Source: Halalkalibacter okhensis
GTDB lineage: Bacteria > Bacillota > Bacilli > Bacillales > Bacillaceae_D
Direction of reading: 5' to 3'
Length of the DNA: 64,000 bases
Assembly: GCF_000787375.1 (NCBI RefSeq)
Contig: NZ_JRJU01000017.1
Span: 1 to 64,000 of the forward strand
The translations under genes were made by a program, and so were the position numbers. The notes below the pieces were generated by a model that was not told the origin of the DNA, searched no databases, and worked only from the letters and a program-made list of their open reading frames with translations. Shown here piece after piece: positions 15,833-24,147 of the stretch (its first letter is position 1; every line of letters begins with the position of its first letter).

Positions 15833-16803
15833 ATGATTGTAAAAAAAGAACGAAAGATTCCTCTAAAAATTTTGAAATTAGAAGCTTTGCTCCGTAGATT
15901 ACCGGCTCATCATAGTATTAGAAATAAAATTGAAGAAGAATTAAAGAAAAGGAAGGCTGGCTACCGAGGAGAGCAGGCGATTGATTATCATTTAAAAACG
16001 CAGCCGATTGATGATGGATTGATCCTTCATGATAATAGGTTGAAACAAGGAAAGGACCACTTTTTCCAGATTGATACTCTTATAGTAACAACACGTTTTT
16101 TCATGATTTTAGAAATAAAAAATATAACAGGAACCCTTTATTTTGATCAAGAATTTCAACAGCTTATCCGGAAAAAAATGGAGAAGAAGAGAAGTTTCAA
16201 GACCCAATCATACAGGTGAAGAGGCAGCAACAACAATTTCAGTCTTGGCTAGAAAAACATAAATTTCCCACCCCTCCTATCATCCCGCTTGTTGTTATTA
16301 CAAATCCTTCTGCCGTTATTCGAACGTCTCCCGCATATCAAGAAGCCCGCGAAAAGATTTTGCACGCAGAAATGGTCCCTTCAAAACTAAACTACTATCA
16401 TCAAATCTTTCAAAATGAAGCAATGACACTAAAACAATTAAATCAGCTCTCACGTACGGTAATAAAAAAGCATGTTCCCTCTCATTCTGATATGTTAAAA
16501 CAGTTTGCTCTATCTATTGATGATATACGGACGGGTGTGCAATGTTTAGAGTGTCACTGCCTGCCTATGCAGAGAATAAGAGGGTATTGGATCTGCTCTC
16601 ATTGCCACTCGAAGGACAAACAGGCACATTTGACCACTCTTAATGATTATCTGTTGTTAATTAGTGATACGATTTCCAATGAACAAGCTAGAACGTTTCT
16701 TCAGATCACCTCAGCATCGGTTGCCTCCAAATTGTTAACTTCATTGCCATTAAAGCCCGGAATGGGCAAAAATCGTTGTTATGAATTAAGCTATTTTGAC
16801 TAA
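15833..16803 (+). pseudogene. NERD-domain protein gene, frame-disrupted
   Basis: Two adjacent frames together make one NERD (nuclease-related) domain protein of about 323 residues. The first part (ATG 15833, behind GGGAGG 15820-15825) runs through KAGYRGEQAIDYHL and FQIDTLIVTTRFFMILEIKN, which holds the nuclease-like core with its Glu-x-Lys. It continues to QLIRK and then loses frame at A7 (16172-16178). Reading on in the -1 frame restores NGEEEKFQDPIIQVKRQQQQ and continues unbroken to TAA at 16803, with a Cys/His cluster (CLECHCLPMQRIRGYWICSH) that could bind zinc. One missing or extra A explains everything: mutation, assembly error or slippage at the A run. The gene sits between two blocks of 21-bp repeats. 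Confidence 0.75.
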
Positions 16804-16833
16804 CGGATGTTGTTTCGCCAGCAACATGGCCTC

Positions 16834-16915
16834 TTTGGATTGAATATTGGCTCGTTTGGACAGCAAATCTCGGTACTTGGACAGAATAACGCGCAAATTG
16901 GACAGAACGCAACAG
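16834..16915 (+). repeat. Degenerate 21-bp tandem repeats downstream of the NERD gene
   Basis: Units start at 16834, 16855, 16877 and 16898 with TTTGGATTG or TTGGACAG. The block is the counterpart of the one at 15650-15732 and lies in the same orientation, so the broken NERD gene is flanked by direct repeats. Confidence 0.65.
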
Positions 16916-16924
16916 CTTACTCAC

Positions 16925-16963
16925 AAAAAAACAGGAGTAAGCATCTATGCTTCTCCTGTTTTT
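16925..16963. terminator. Terminator between converging genes
   Basis: AAAAACAGGAG-t-AAGCA pairs with TGCTTCTCCTGTTTTT (16948-16963), with one bulged T and A/T runs on both sides. It serves the NERD locus on the plus strand and the small membrane protein on the minus strand. Confidence 0.75.
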
Positions 16964-16975
16964 CAATCTATTTGG

Positions 16976-17239
16976 TTAGCTATTTGCTCCTGTGAATCTA
17001 TTTACAGCATCTTGGATCGTTGTAATGAGGTTGTCCATGCTTTCTTTGATGGATTCGGTTACTTGGGTTTGTTCCTCGATGGCCTCTGTTTGGTCTTGCA
17101 TGGATTGGTTGACGTCAGAGACTTGCTCTGTTAATCCAGTAATAGCAAAAAACAGAACACCAATCCCAATAGTGGCAACAATGAGCCAAACCCAGCCTTG
17201 ATTGTACCAAGGCTTTTTATTGTTAGAGTTATTTTCCAT
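16976..17239 (-). CDS. Small membrane protein with C-terminal coiled coil
   Basis: An 87-residue protein: a polar Asn-rich head (about 1-13), one membrane segment (WVWLIVATIGIGVLFFAITG, about 16-35), then a heptad-like helix rich in Gln, Glu and Ser to the end. It looks like a bitopic membrane protein that oligomerises through its coiled coil. I prefer ATG 17239, which follows AAAGGTGTG at good spacing; an in-frame ATG at 17278 would add 13 residues. No family is recognised. A bidirectional terminator lies just after its stop. Confidence 0.65.
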   Translation of the reverse strand: MENNSNNKKPWYNQGWVWLIVATIGIGVLFFAITGLTEQVSDVNQSMQDQTEAIEEQTQVTESIKESMDNLITTIQDAVNRFTGANS

Positions 17240-17306
17240 TCTAATCACACCTTTATTTGAAATAGGAGCGCTTATCATCTATTTACCCTGAATAGATCTA
17301 TATAAA

Positions 17307-17337
17307 CACCTCTCCTTCGACTTTAAAAGGAGAGGTG
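17307..17337. other. Hairpin in the 320-base gap between divergent genes
   Basis: CACCTCTCCTT (17307-17317) pairs exactly with AAGGAGAGGTG (17327-17337). No T-run follows on either strand, so terminator function is doubtful. Nothing else in 17240-17560 looks like a gene; the remainder presumably holds the divergent promoters. Confidence 0.4.
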
Positions 17338-17560
17338 GTATTGTCCTTACATAATATTCGATTTGTATAAAAAGTATAGCGAATCCACGACATCTATACT
17401 TTCATTGGAGAGTTTTACAATGTTTTGCGAGCTTAGTTTTAGAGTTTCTGAGAATGTTTTGAATTGGGAGTGGGTGGCAAAAGCCTAATTTTCAAAAGGA
17501 TAAGCTCGTAATCGGTACGTATTCAATACGATATAGTAGCACTTAGGAAAAGGTGATGAT

Positions 17561-17839
17561 ATGTTTGTAAATGCATTTCCGGTTGCTTACCCAAGCTATG
17601 GGCACCGCCACATGTGGCAGCAGCCGGTTGTTGTTCACCCCGGCCATTATTATTATCCTGGCTACCACTATGGACCAAACCATTACCAATGGCCTGATAA
17701 CAAACCTCACCATGAAGCACTAGCTAAGCAAAAGCCTACTCTAAAAAAGAAAAGTCTTCATGATTATCATTGGCAGCATGGATATGCGTTCGGACAAGGG
17801 ATAGGTCAGTTCCCTGATTATTATAATCATAATTACTGA
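17561..17839 (+). CDS. His/Tyr/Pro-rich small protein, possible spore-coat protein
   Basis: A 92-residue soluble protein of extreme composition: many His, Tyr, Pro, Gly and Trp, for example HPGHYYYPGYHYGPNHYQW around residues 26-44, then a short basic stretch (KQKPTLKKKSL) and a Tyr/His tail. There is no signal peptide. Low-complexity proteins rich in Tyr and His are common among coat proteins of Bacillus spores, and the His clusters could bind metal; both are inferences from composition. AAAAGGTGATG (17549-17559) precedes ATG 17561, and a perfect terminator follows, so it is a single-gene unit. Confidence 0.75.
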   Translation: MFVNAFPVAYPSYGHRHMWQQPVVVHPGHYYYPGYHYGPNHYQWPDNKPHHEALAKQKPTLKKKSLHDYHWQHGYAFGQGIGQFPDYYNHNY

Positions 17840-17852
17840 TCGAAATGAACCA

Positions 17853-17888
17853 AAAAAGGAACGAGAGCAAAGAGCCTCGTTCCTTTTT
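17853..17888 (+). terminator. Terminator after the His/Tyr-rich gene
   Basis: AAAAAGGAACGAG (17853-17865) pairs perfectly with CTCGTTCCTTTTT (17876-17888). It may also serve the converging Sda-like gene. Confidence 0.85.
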
Positions 17889-17905
17889 ATTATGATCATC
17901 AAAGT

Positions 17906-18085
17906 CTACGTTTCTTGTAGATTGATTGATGAATTTATATCCGATTTTTCTCTCAGTTTTATTTCCTTCTCTATTAACTCAATAAATTTTTGATCTAGTT
18001 GGAGTGTGAGGGCTCTTTCTCGCGTTTCTACTAGCAAGTTATGATCTAATCTTGCTAACCCTTTACTTTTATATGTATTTGTCAT
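17906..18085 (-). CDS. Sda-like sporulation checkpoint protein, copy 1
   Basis: A 59-residue protein whose core, LDHNLLVETRERALTLQLD followed by FIELIEKEIKLRE, closely resembles B. subtilis Sda. Sda is the small helical hairpin that binds the dimerisation domain of sporulation kinases (KinA, KinB) and blocks autophosphorylation when replication is disturbed. I place the start at ATG 18083-18085, seven bases after AAAGGGGG on the minus strand. That gives a short polar head (MTNTYKSKG) and a tail longer than in Sda. It lies just downstream, on the same strand, of a second Sda-like gene. The call rests on remembered Sda sequence. Confidence 0.7.
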   Translation of the reverse strand: MTNTYKSKGLARLDHNLLVETRERALTLQLDQKFIELIEKEIKLREKSDINSSINLQET

Positions 18086-18195
18086 CATATGTCCCCCTTT
18101 ATAATGAGTCATATAGATGAATACCACAAAAAGTCTTCAATTAAACATCAGAGACGATAAGGTGAGGCCATACCTGAAAAGTGCTAAATGTCATC

Positions 18196-18342
18196 TCATT
18201 TATTTCTCTTTTCTCTTCTATTTAGTTCATGATTCAACAAGGAAATGAAGTCTTGATCGAGCTGAAGCTTTATGGCTTTGTTGCGTGCTTCTATTAGAAT
18301 CTCTTTATCGACGTTTGCTAAAGTGCGTTTTGTCTCGTACAT
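18196..18342 (-). CDS. Sda-like sporulation checkpoint protein, copy 2
   Basis: A 48-residue protein, nearly the 46-residue length of Sda, with the same pattern: VDKEILIEARNKAIKLQLD, then DFISLLNHELNRREK. Compared with copy 1 it keeps the Leu-Asp turn and the Phe-Ile of the second helix, so it should fold as the same antiparallel helical hairpin. The start is ATG 18340-18342 behind AGGGGGTT on the minus strand; upstream in-frame codons are not supported. The two genes are 110 bases apart and lie beside a decayed histidine-kinase fragment, the type of protein that Sda inhibits. Confidence 0.65.
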   Translation of the reverse strand: MYETKRTLANVDKEILIEARNKAIKLQLDQDFISLLNHELNRREKRNK

Positions 18343-18459
18343 AAGATAACCCCCTACGTGCGTATATATTATGTGTACCACTATACAAATAACTGTAAAC
18401 ATTCAACTAGAAGCTAGTTTCGACTTTTGACAATCTATCAATTATAATAAAATGAAGGG

Positions 18460-18719
18460 GAAATTCTATTCAAAGTACAAACAACCAAAGAAGATGTCCT
18501 CATTCAAATAATTGATAATGGTTAGGCAGAAAAGTTTGTACAATTAGGAGAACCTTTCTTTACGACAAGAAAAGCGGTACGGGTCTTGGGATGATGGTCA
18601 CAACAAACATCATTCAAAATAACCACCGAGGAGCACTAAAGGTAGAAAGTGAAGTGGAGAAGCGGACCACGTTTTATATTCGATTGCCGTTAGAGGTAGT
18701 TAGTCTCTACAATCTTTGA
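18460..18719 (+). pseudogene. Remnant of a histidine-kinase ATPase domain
   Basis: No open frame exists here, but translation gives EILFKVQTTKEDV and IQIIDNG, then an in-frame stop (TAG 18522-18524). It continues as EKFVQLGEPFFTTRK and, after a one-base shift, KSGTGLGMMVTTNIIQN, then VESEVEKRTTFYIRLPLE. These are the G1 (DNG), F (EPFFTT) and G2 (GTGLGM) boxes of a sensor histidine kinase of the sporulation-kinase type. The dimerisation domain and N-box half are gone. One stop, one frameshift and 5' truncation show it is dead. Confidence 0.8.
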
Positions 18720-18750
18720 AACTCCAACCTTACTGTAGGTGATAAACCGG

Positions 18751-19584
18751 ATGTATTATAAAAAAGTAAGATATACATATATTACTGTCGATGACGCGTT
18801 GCCATTGTTTGTAGAGAGTGTCGGTTATAATCCACAAGAAGAAGATTTTTCAAGGCCGAATGGGTATCCTTACTATCACTGGTTACAAACCGTTGAAGGA
18901 GAAGGAAGATTTACGTTTAATGGGCAGGAATACCGCTTGCCAAAAGGACATGGAACGTTGTTGAAGCCCTATACGCCCCATTCCTACTGGACGAGTGGAA
19001 AACGGTGGTCAACGGTTTATATTACGTTTGGGGGAGCGTCGGTTGTTTCGATTTTAGATGCGTTAAAGCTTAATTTTTCTACGCTGTATACGGATATGGA
19101 GAGTTTGCCGTTTGTTGGAATCATTGAAGATATGCTGCAAAAGATTGAAGCAGAAACGGAATTTTCAAAGCTTGATTTATCTAGCTCGTTATATCATTTT
19201 CTAGTGAATTTACGGAAATATGGAAAGGTCAACAACCAACCATCCCTTTCGCATTTTTATGAAAAAGTGCGGCCGATTGTCGAGTGGCTTGAAACCGTTT
19301 ATGCCGAGGATATTGGCCTTGATGATATTGCTCAATATTCAAATGTTAGTTCGCAATATTTGAATCGTCTATTCCAAGACACGTTTTCAGTGAGTCCTTA
19401 TTCCTTCTTGATTCAAGTTCGAATTCGTAAGGCAAAAGAGATATTAATTCAAAACCCAGAAATCCCGCTTAAAAATGTCGCCTTCTTAGTTGGGTTTAAT
19501 GATAGTAGTAATTTTGTGGCGACTTTTAAGAAAAAGGAAGGAATCACCCCGAAGAAGTACCGTGATTTATATTATAAAAAATAA
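18751..19584 (+). CDS. AraC-family transcriptional regulator
   Basis: A 277-residue AraC/XylS-family activator. The N-terminal cupin-like sensing domain is marked by RLPKGHGTLLKPYTPHSYW (about 62-80). The C-terminal pair of helix-turn-helix motifs (about 175-277) shows LDDIAQYSNVSSQYLNRLF and the canonical VAFLVGFNDSSNFVATFKK. ATG 18751 lies seven bases after AGGTGAT (18737-18743). It is transcribed toward the galactonate genes but has its own terminator, so it is a separate unit. By position it may sense a sugar and activate the adjacent galactoside island; direct evidence is lacking. Confidence 0.88.
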   Translation: MYYKKVRYTYITVDDALPLFVESVGYNPQEEDFSRPNGYPYYHWLQTVEGEGRFTFNGQEYRLPKGHGTLLKPYTPHSYWTSGKRWSTVYITFGGASVVSILDALKLNFSTLYTDMESLPFVGIIEDMLQKIEAETEFSKLDLSSSLYHFLVNLRKYGKVNNQPSLSHFYEKVRPIVEWLETVYAEDIGLDDIAQYSNVSSQYLNRLFQDTFSVSPYSFLIQVRIRKAKEILIQNPEIPLKNVAFLVGFNDSSNFVATFKKKEGITPKKYRDLYYKK

Positions 19585-19590
19585 GGTATC

Positions 19591-19615
19591 AACCTGTCCT
19601 TGGTGGCGGGTTTTT
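19591..19615 (+). terminator. Terminator after the AraC-family gene
   Basis: AACCTGTC (19591-19598) pairs with GGCGGGTT, using wobble pairs, followed by a short T-run. Confidence 0.5.
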
Positions 19616-19736
19616 CTATTTCCTTTTACTTTATGAACGCTTAAAAATAAAATAAATTGAGTAAAGAAAGTTTCATATTTTTATATAAATAAAGAATTTA
19701 TTCATACAATTCAGAAATGATATCGGTTACAATATG

Positions 19737-19755
19737 CTTAATTAATTAAATTAAG
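19737..19755. promoter_or_regulatory. Palindromic operator before dgoD (site 1 of 3)
   Basis: CTTAATTAATTAAATTAAG is a near-perfect palindrome (7-bp arms, 5-base centre) starting three bases after the -10-like TACAAT (19728-19733). Almost the same 19-mer occurs at 22639 and 32488, each right after a -10-like hexamer. It is the likely binding site of the ROK repressor encoded at 31.2 kb. Confidence 0.65.
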
Positions 19756-19838
19756 TTAGTCAAAACGTTAGTTTATTAGGGGCTAAGACTGTTTGGGTAT
19801 AAAGAGAAAGATATGAAACTTGTTAAGGTGGTGACGTG

Positions 19839-20987
19839 ATGAAAATTACCCATTTAGAATGTTTTATTGTACCGCCACGGTGGTGTTTTTTGAAAGTGGA
19901 AACGGATGAAGGCATTGTTGGCTGGGGGGAGCCTGTAATTGAAGGACGGGCACATACAGTGAAGGCTGCAGTCGAAGAACTATCGGAGTATCTCATAGGC
20001 AAAGATCCACTGAGAATTGAAGACCATTGGAATGTGTTATATCGCTCAGGCTTTTATCGTGGGGGGCCCATTTTAATGAGTGCCATTGCGGGGATTGACC
20101 AAGCTCTTTGGGATATTAAAGGAAAATACTTCAATGCTCCAGTTTACCAATTACTAGGGGGAGCATGTCGAGAATCGATCCGAGTGTATTCTTGGATTGG
20201 TGGAGATCGACCTAGTGATGTTGGTAAGGCAGCGAAAGATATTGTAGATGCTGGCTTCACAGCGGTGAAAATGAACGGAACGGAGGAACTTCAATACGTT
20301 GATTCATACGACAAAATCGATCGAGCTGTCGAACGAATTGCTGCGGTTCGAGAGGCTGTAGGAAATGACATCGGAATTGGTATTGATTTTCATGGACGGG
20401 TCCACAAGCCAATGGCCAAAATCTTGGTAAAAGAACTAGAACCTTATCGCCCGATGTTCATTGAAGAGCCGGTTTTACCAGAAAACAATGAAGCGCTAAG
20501 AGAGATTGCTCAACACACGCATATTCCGATAGCAACGGGAGAAAGAATGTTTTCAAGATGGGATTTTAAAGGCCTTTTGACAGATGGTTATGTGGATATC
20601 ATTCAGCCGGATCTTTCACATGCAGGTGGAATAACTGAATGCAAAAAAATAGCCTCTATGGCTGAAGCATATGATGTTGCGCTTGCGCCTCATTGCCCAC
20701 TTGGACCGATTGCTTTAGCTTCATGTTTACATGTTGATGCAACCGCTCACAATGCCTTTATTCAAGAGCAAAGCTTAGGCATTCACTACAACGAAGGTAG
20801 TGATTTGCTAGATTATTTGAGTGATCCATCTGTGTTTGATTATGAAGATGGTCATGTGAAAATACCACAAGGTCCTGGACTGGGGATATCCGTTAATGAA
20901 GAGAAGGTTCGCCAGTTAGCTACTAAAGGACATCAATGGAAAAATCCAGTTTGGCGTCACCGTGATGGTTCTGTAGCAGAGTGGTAA
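19839..20987 (+). CDS. dgoD: D-galactonate dehydratase
   Basis: A 382-residue member of the mandelate racemase/enolase superfamily, exactly the length of E. coli DgoD and very similar throughout ([58 protein letters not shown], and the same ending SVAEW). Metal ligands lie in FIEEPV and TGERMFS, and the catalytic His in the HCPLGP region. It converts D-galactonate to 2-dehydro-3-deoxy-D-galactonate. ATG 19839 follows AAGGTGGTG (19825-19833). It heads the dgoD-kdgK-kdgA operon, with the palindromic operator about 85 bases upstream. Confidence 0.95.
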   Translation: MKITHLECFIVPPRWCFLKVETDEGIVGWGEPVIEGRAHTVKAAVEELSEYLIGKDPLRIEDHWNVLYRSGFYRGGPILMSAIAGIDQALWDIKGKYFNAPVYQLLGGACRESIRVYSWIGGDRPSDVGKAAKDIVDAGFTAVKMNGTEELQYVDSYDKIDRAVERIAAVREAVGNDIGIGIDFHGRVHKPMAKILVKELEPYRPMFIEEPVLPENNEALREIAQHTHIPIATGERMFSRWDFKGLLTDGYVDIIQPDLSHAGGITECKKIASMAEAYDVALAPHCPLGPIALASCLHVDATAHNAFIQEQSLGIHYNEGSDLLDYLSDPSVFDYEDGHVKIPQGPGLGISVNEEKVRQLATKGHQWKNPVWRHRDGSVAEW

Positions 20988-21021
20988 AAGCCAAACATCA
21001 TTCGTTTTAAGGGGGGCTTAA

Positions 21022-21972
21022 ATGGATGTTGTAACAGTGGGAGAAACGATGGTGTTGTTTACACCAATCTCAAAGGGACAATTAAGAAACGCTCATACAT
21101 TTTCGAAAACATATGCAGGGGCAGAGTCGAATGTTGCGATTGGTTTAAGTCGGTTAGACCATCAGGTTGGCTGGATCAGTCGTGTGGGCCATGATGAATT
21201 TGGAAAGTCTGTTCTCTCTTTTATAAGAGGGGAAGGGGTCGATACGAGTCAAGTTCAATTAGACAGCGAAGCGGCAACAGGCGTGTTTTTTAAAGAAGTA
21301 AGAAACCCTAAGGATGTTAGAGTCACTTATTATCGTAACGGATCGGCCGCTAGCAGAATGAGTGCGAATGATTTGGATGAAGAGTACCTAAAAAAAGCCA
21401 AGTACCTGCATCTTTCAGGCATCACCCCAGCATTAAGTGCTAGCTGTTATGAAATGGTGAAAGAGGCGATTCGCATAGCGAAGAAGCACTCGGTAACGAT
21501 TATTTTTGACCCGAACGTAAGAAGGTCGCTTTGGTCAGAGGAACAGGCAAGAAGAACGTTGCTCGAAATTGCTGAAAATGTTGATATTATTTTGCCAGGT
21601 ATTGATGAAGGAGCGTTTTTACTTGGTGAGAAGGAACCAGAAAAAATCGCAAAACGTTTCTTGGAGCTTGGCCCGTCTTTAGTTGTGTTAAAAGTAGGAG
21701 CAAAAGGTGCTTATTACTTTACCGAAACAGAAAGCAAGCTCGTCCCAGGGTACCTAGTTGAACATGTTGTTGATCCGGTTGGTGCAGGAGATGGTTTTTT
21801 AGCAGGGTTCACTTCTGGCTTATTAGATGGTTTGCAAATAGAAGAGGCAGTGCAAAGAGGAAATGCCGTAGGAGCCATGGTAACAATGGTTGAAGGCGAT
21901 GTTGAAGGGTTGCCTGATAAACAAGAAATTGAGGCATTTATCAAACCTAATATAGAAGATGTTCAGAGATAA
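21022..21972 (+). CDS. kdgK: 2-dehydro-3-deoxygluconate/galactonate kinase (PfkB family)
   Basis: A 316-residue ribokinase-family sugar kinase. The PfkB signatures are AGAESNVAIGLSRL near the N-terminus (about 33-46) and DPVGAGDGFLAGF (about 250-262), whose Asp is the catalytic base. It phosphorylates the 2-keto-3-deoxy sugar acid made by DgoD. GGGGGGC precedes ATG 21022, and the gene lies 34 bases after dgoD. The next gene starts 10 bases after its stop. Whether it prefers the gluconate or galactonate epimer cannot be told from the sequence; the neighbour dgoD argues for galactonate. Confidence 0.92.
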   Translation: MDVVTVGETMVLFTPISKGQLRNAHTFSKTYAGAESNVAIGLSRLDHQVGWISRVGHDEFGKSVLSFIRGEGVDTSQVQLDSEAATGVFFKEVRNPKDVRVTYYRNGSAASRMSANDLDEEYLKKAKYLHLSGITPALSASCYEMVKEAIRIAKKHSVTIIFDPNVRRSLWSEEQARRTLLEIAENVDIILPGIDEGAFLLGEKEPEKIAKRFLELGPSLVVLKVGAKGAYYFTETESKLVPGYLVEHVVDPVGAGDGFLAGFTSGLLDGLQIEEAVQRGNAVGAMVTMVEGDVEGLPDKQEIEAFIKPNIEDVQR

Positions 21973-21982
21973 GGAGGGTGAA

Positions 21983-22630
21983 ATGGAGCTCATACAGCAA
22001 ATTCAGGAAAATGCAATTGTAGCGGTTATTCGCGGGGCGAAGCCATCTGACATGTTGAAGATTGCCACAGCGCTACGCGAAGGGGGCGTGAAAACACTAG
22101 AGATTACGGTAGATACACCGAAGGTCATGACCTTAATTGAAGAAGTGTCAACTGAGTTAGACCAAGAGGTGATTGTTGGAGCTGGTACGGTGCTTGATGC
22201 AGAAACCGCAAGGATGGCGATATTGTCTGGTGCCAAGTTTATTTTTTCTCCAACTGTGAATGTTGATTTGATCAAATTGACAAAGCGTTATGGAGCTGTG
22301 AGTATACCAGGTGCGTTAACGCCTACTGAAATTTTAAAAGGCTATGAAAATGGTGGAGATATAATTAAAGTGTTTCCTGCGAATGCATTCGGGCCAGCAT
22401 ACATTAAAGATATTAAGGCACCATTGCCGCAAATTCCTCTGATGCCAACAGGGGGAGTCAACCTTGAAAACATCGGGGAGTACATGAAACATGGCGCTGT
22501 TGCTGCGGGTGTTGGAAGCACACTCGTGAACACACGGGGCGATTTGACAAAAGAGCGCTTAAGGGAAATAACAGAAACTGCAAGGCAAATGCTTGCGAGA
22601 GTGAAGCAGGCAAGAAGTTCTTTAAATTGA
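21983..22630 (+). CDS. kdgA: 2-dehydro-3-deoxy-6-phospho-galactonate/gluconate aldolase
   Basis: A 215-residue class I aldolase of the KDPG/KDPGal family. The catalytic Glu is in GGVKTLEITVDTP (about 35-47), the Arg in AVIRGAK (about 13-19) and the Schiff-base Lys in DIIKVFPANAFGP (about 125-137). It cleaves the phosphorylated keto-deoxy acid into pyruvate and glyceraldehyde 3-phosphate. ATG 21983 sits behind AAGGAGGGTG (21971-21980). With dgoD and kdgK it completes the lower De Ley-Doudoroff route for galactonate. Confidence 0.93.
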   Translation: MELIQQIQENAIVAVIRGAKPSDMLKIATALREGGVKTLEITVDTPKVMTLIEEVSTELDQEVIVGAGTVLDAETARMAILSGAKFIFSPTVNVDLIKLTKRYGAVSIPGALTPTEILKGYENGGDIIKVFPANAFGPAYIKDIKAPLPQIPLMPTGGVNLENIGEYMKHGAVAAGVGSTLVNTRGDLTKERLREITETARQMLARVKQARSSLN

Positions 22631-22638
22631 GCTACTAT

Positions 22639-22657
22639 CTTTATTAAATTAATTAAG
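22639..22657. promoter_or_regulatory. Palindromic operator before the ABC transporter operon (site 2 of 3)
   Basis: CTTTATTAAATTAATTAAG on this strand is, as its reverse complement, a 17/19 match to site 1. It directly follows the -10-like TACTAT (22633-22638), the same arrangement as in sites 1 and 3. It lies 85 bases before the sugar-binding protein gene. Confidence 0.6.
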
Positions 22658-22741
22658 ACGGTTCATTGAAAGGGGTGATGTAACAACATTATTTGTAAGG
22701 GTTTTCAATTTAAAGTAACCAAACAAAGGGGGAGTTTTAAA

Positions 22742-24055
22742 ATGAAGATGAAACATTTCTTACTTGCAATTGTATTAATGATGTTACTAGCAGCTTGTTC
22801 AGGTGGCGATAGCTCAGAAGAAACGGGTTCTCCTAGTAATGGAGGAGATGATACTGAAACAGGTGAATTATCAGGAGAAATTAAAGTAGCAGCATGGAAT
22901 TTAGCGGCAGACTCTTTGACGGAGACGGCAGAAAAGTTTATGGAAGAGTATCCAGGAACTACAGTAACTGTTGAATATGTGTCAAGTGATTATGATAGCA
23001 TTATTCCTCCATTGACGGCTGGTCAAGGAGCGCCAGATATTATGCAAATTCAACAACGAGATTTTCCTAACTTTATGCATGTATTTGAAGGACAGTTTGT
23101 TGATATTTCTGATCGTTTAGGTGAGCAAGAAGCTGAATTTGCTGAAGTTGCGATGAATCTAGTGAAAAATGATGAAGGAATCTATGCTCTTCCTTGGGAT
23201 ATCGGACCTGTAGGGCTTTACTATAGAAAAGATTTCTTTGAGCAAGCAGGTGTTGATCCAGACTCAATAACAACATGGGATGACTTTATTGAAGCAGGAC
23301 AAAAAATTGACGCGGAATTAGGCGTGAAAATGTCTGCACACTCGTTAACGAATGATGACATTGCTGAAACATACAGAATGCTTATGAACCAATTAGGTGG
23401 CGAGTATTATGACGAAAATGGAAACATCCAAATTGTAAGAGAAGAAAACATCCAAGCGATGCAAATGTTTAAGAATTTTGTTGATGCAGATTTATATGTG
23501 CAAGCACCAACATGGGATGATCGAATCCGTGCTTTTGCCAATGACCAAATTGCAACTGTGTTATTCCCAGTATGGTATGCAGGTACAATCAAAACTCAAG
23601 CGGAGGATCAAGAAGGAAAATGGGGCATTATGCCAATGCCAGCATTTGAAGAAGGTGGCCCGAACCAATCCCATTCCGGTGGTTCTGCTCTAGCGATTTC
23701 GTCACAAACGCAAAATGAAGAGCTAGCATGGGCATTCATTGAATATACGCTTATGACGAATGAAGGTCAAGATGTTCAAATGGAGTATGGGTTATTCCCT
23801 TCTTGGCAGCCATACTATGAAACAGAGAAATTTAAAGAAGTAGATGAGTATTTTGGTATTTCTTTATCGGAGTTCTTCGGTGAAGTGTCAACAGATATCC
23901 CAACGATTGACTATGGACCATACTTTAGAGATATTAACTCAGCTATGGTTGAAGCCATTGGAGATGTTGTTATCGACGGAAAAGATATTGAAGAAGCATT
24001 AAGAGATGCGGAACAACGTGCAGCTAGTGAAACAGGTCTTGAAATTGTAGAGTAA
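22742..24055 (+). CDS. Sugar ABC transporter solute-binding lipoprotein (CUT1)
   Basis: A 437-residue extracellular solute-binding protein. The lipobox LLAACSGG places the acyl Cys near residue 19, followed by a Gly/Ser/Glu-rich linker (about 22-45) and a family-1 binding fold with YALPWDIGPVGLYYRKDFF (about 148-166). It should capture an oligosaccharide or glycoside. GGGGGAG precedes ATG 22742. Two permease genes and two beta-galactosidases follow, so the ligand is probably a beta-galactoside or galacto-oligosaccharide; that is context, not seen in the protein. Confidence 0.93.
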   Translation: MKMKHFLLAIVLMMLLAACSGGDSSEETGSPSNGGDDTETGELSGEIKVAAWNLAADSLTETAEKFMEEYPGTTVTVEYVSSDYDSIIPPLTAGQGAPDIMQIQQRDFPNFMHVFEGQFVDISDRLGEQEAEFAEVAMNLVKNDEGIYALPWDIGPVGLYYRKDFFEQAGVDPDSITTWDDFIEAGQKIDAELGVKMSAHSLTNDDIAETYRMLMNQLGGEYYDENGNIQIVREENIQAMQMFKNFVDADLYVQAPTWDDRIRAFANDQIATVLFPVWYAGTIKTQAEDQEGKWGIMPMPAFEEGGPNQSHSGGSALAISSQTQNEELAWAFIEYTLMTNEGQDVQMEYGLFPSWQPYYETEKFKEVDEYFGISLSEFFGEVSTDIPTIDYGPYFRDINSAMVEAIGDVVIDGKDIEEALRDAEQRAASETGLEIVE

Positions 24056-24147
24056 TTGGGAAAAATGGTGTCCCTGGAGGAGAGGCTAAACCAATGAGCA
24101 GAAGCTCACCTCTTCTCTTTAGGGGATCACTTATTGGAGGTGTCACG

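Noticed and set aside
16807-17134. Plus-strand ORFs with FGQ-type heptads downstream of the NERD gene
   Set aside because: They translate the 21-bp repeats and then run through a terminator into the antisense of a minus-strand gene.
18460-18719. A functional histidine kinase
   Set aside because: An in-frame stop, a frameshift and loss of the dimerisation half leave only a remnant.
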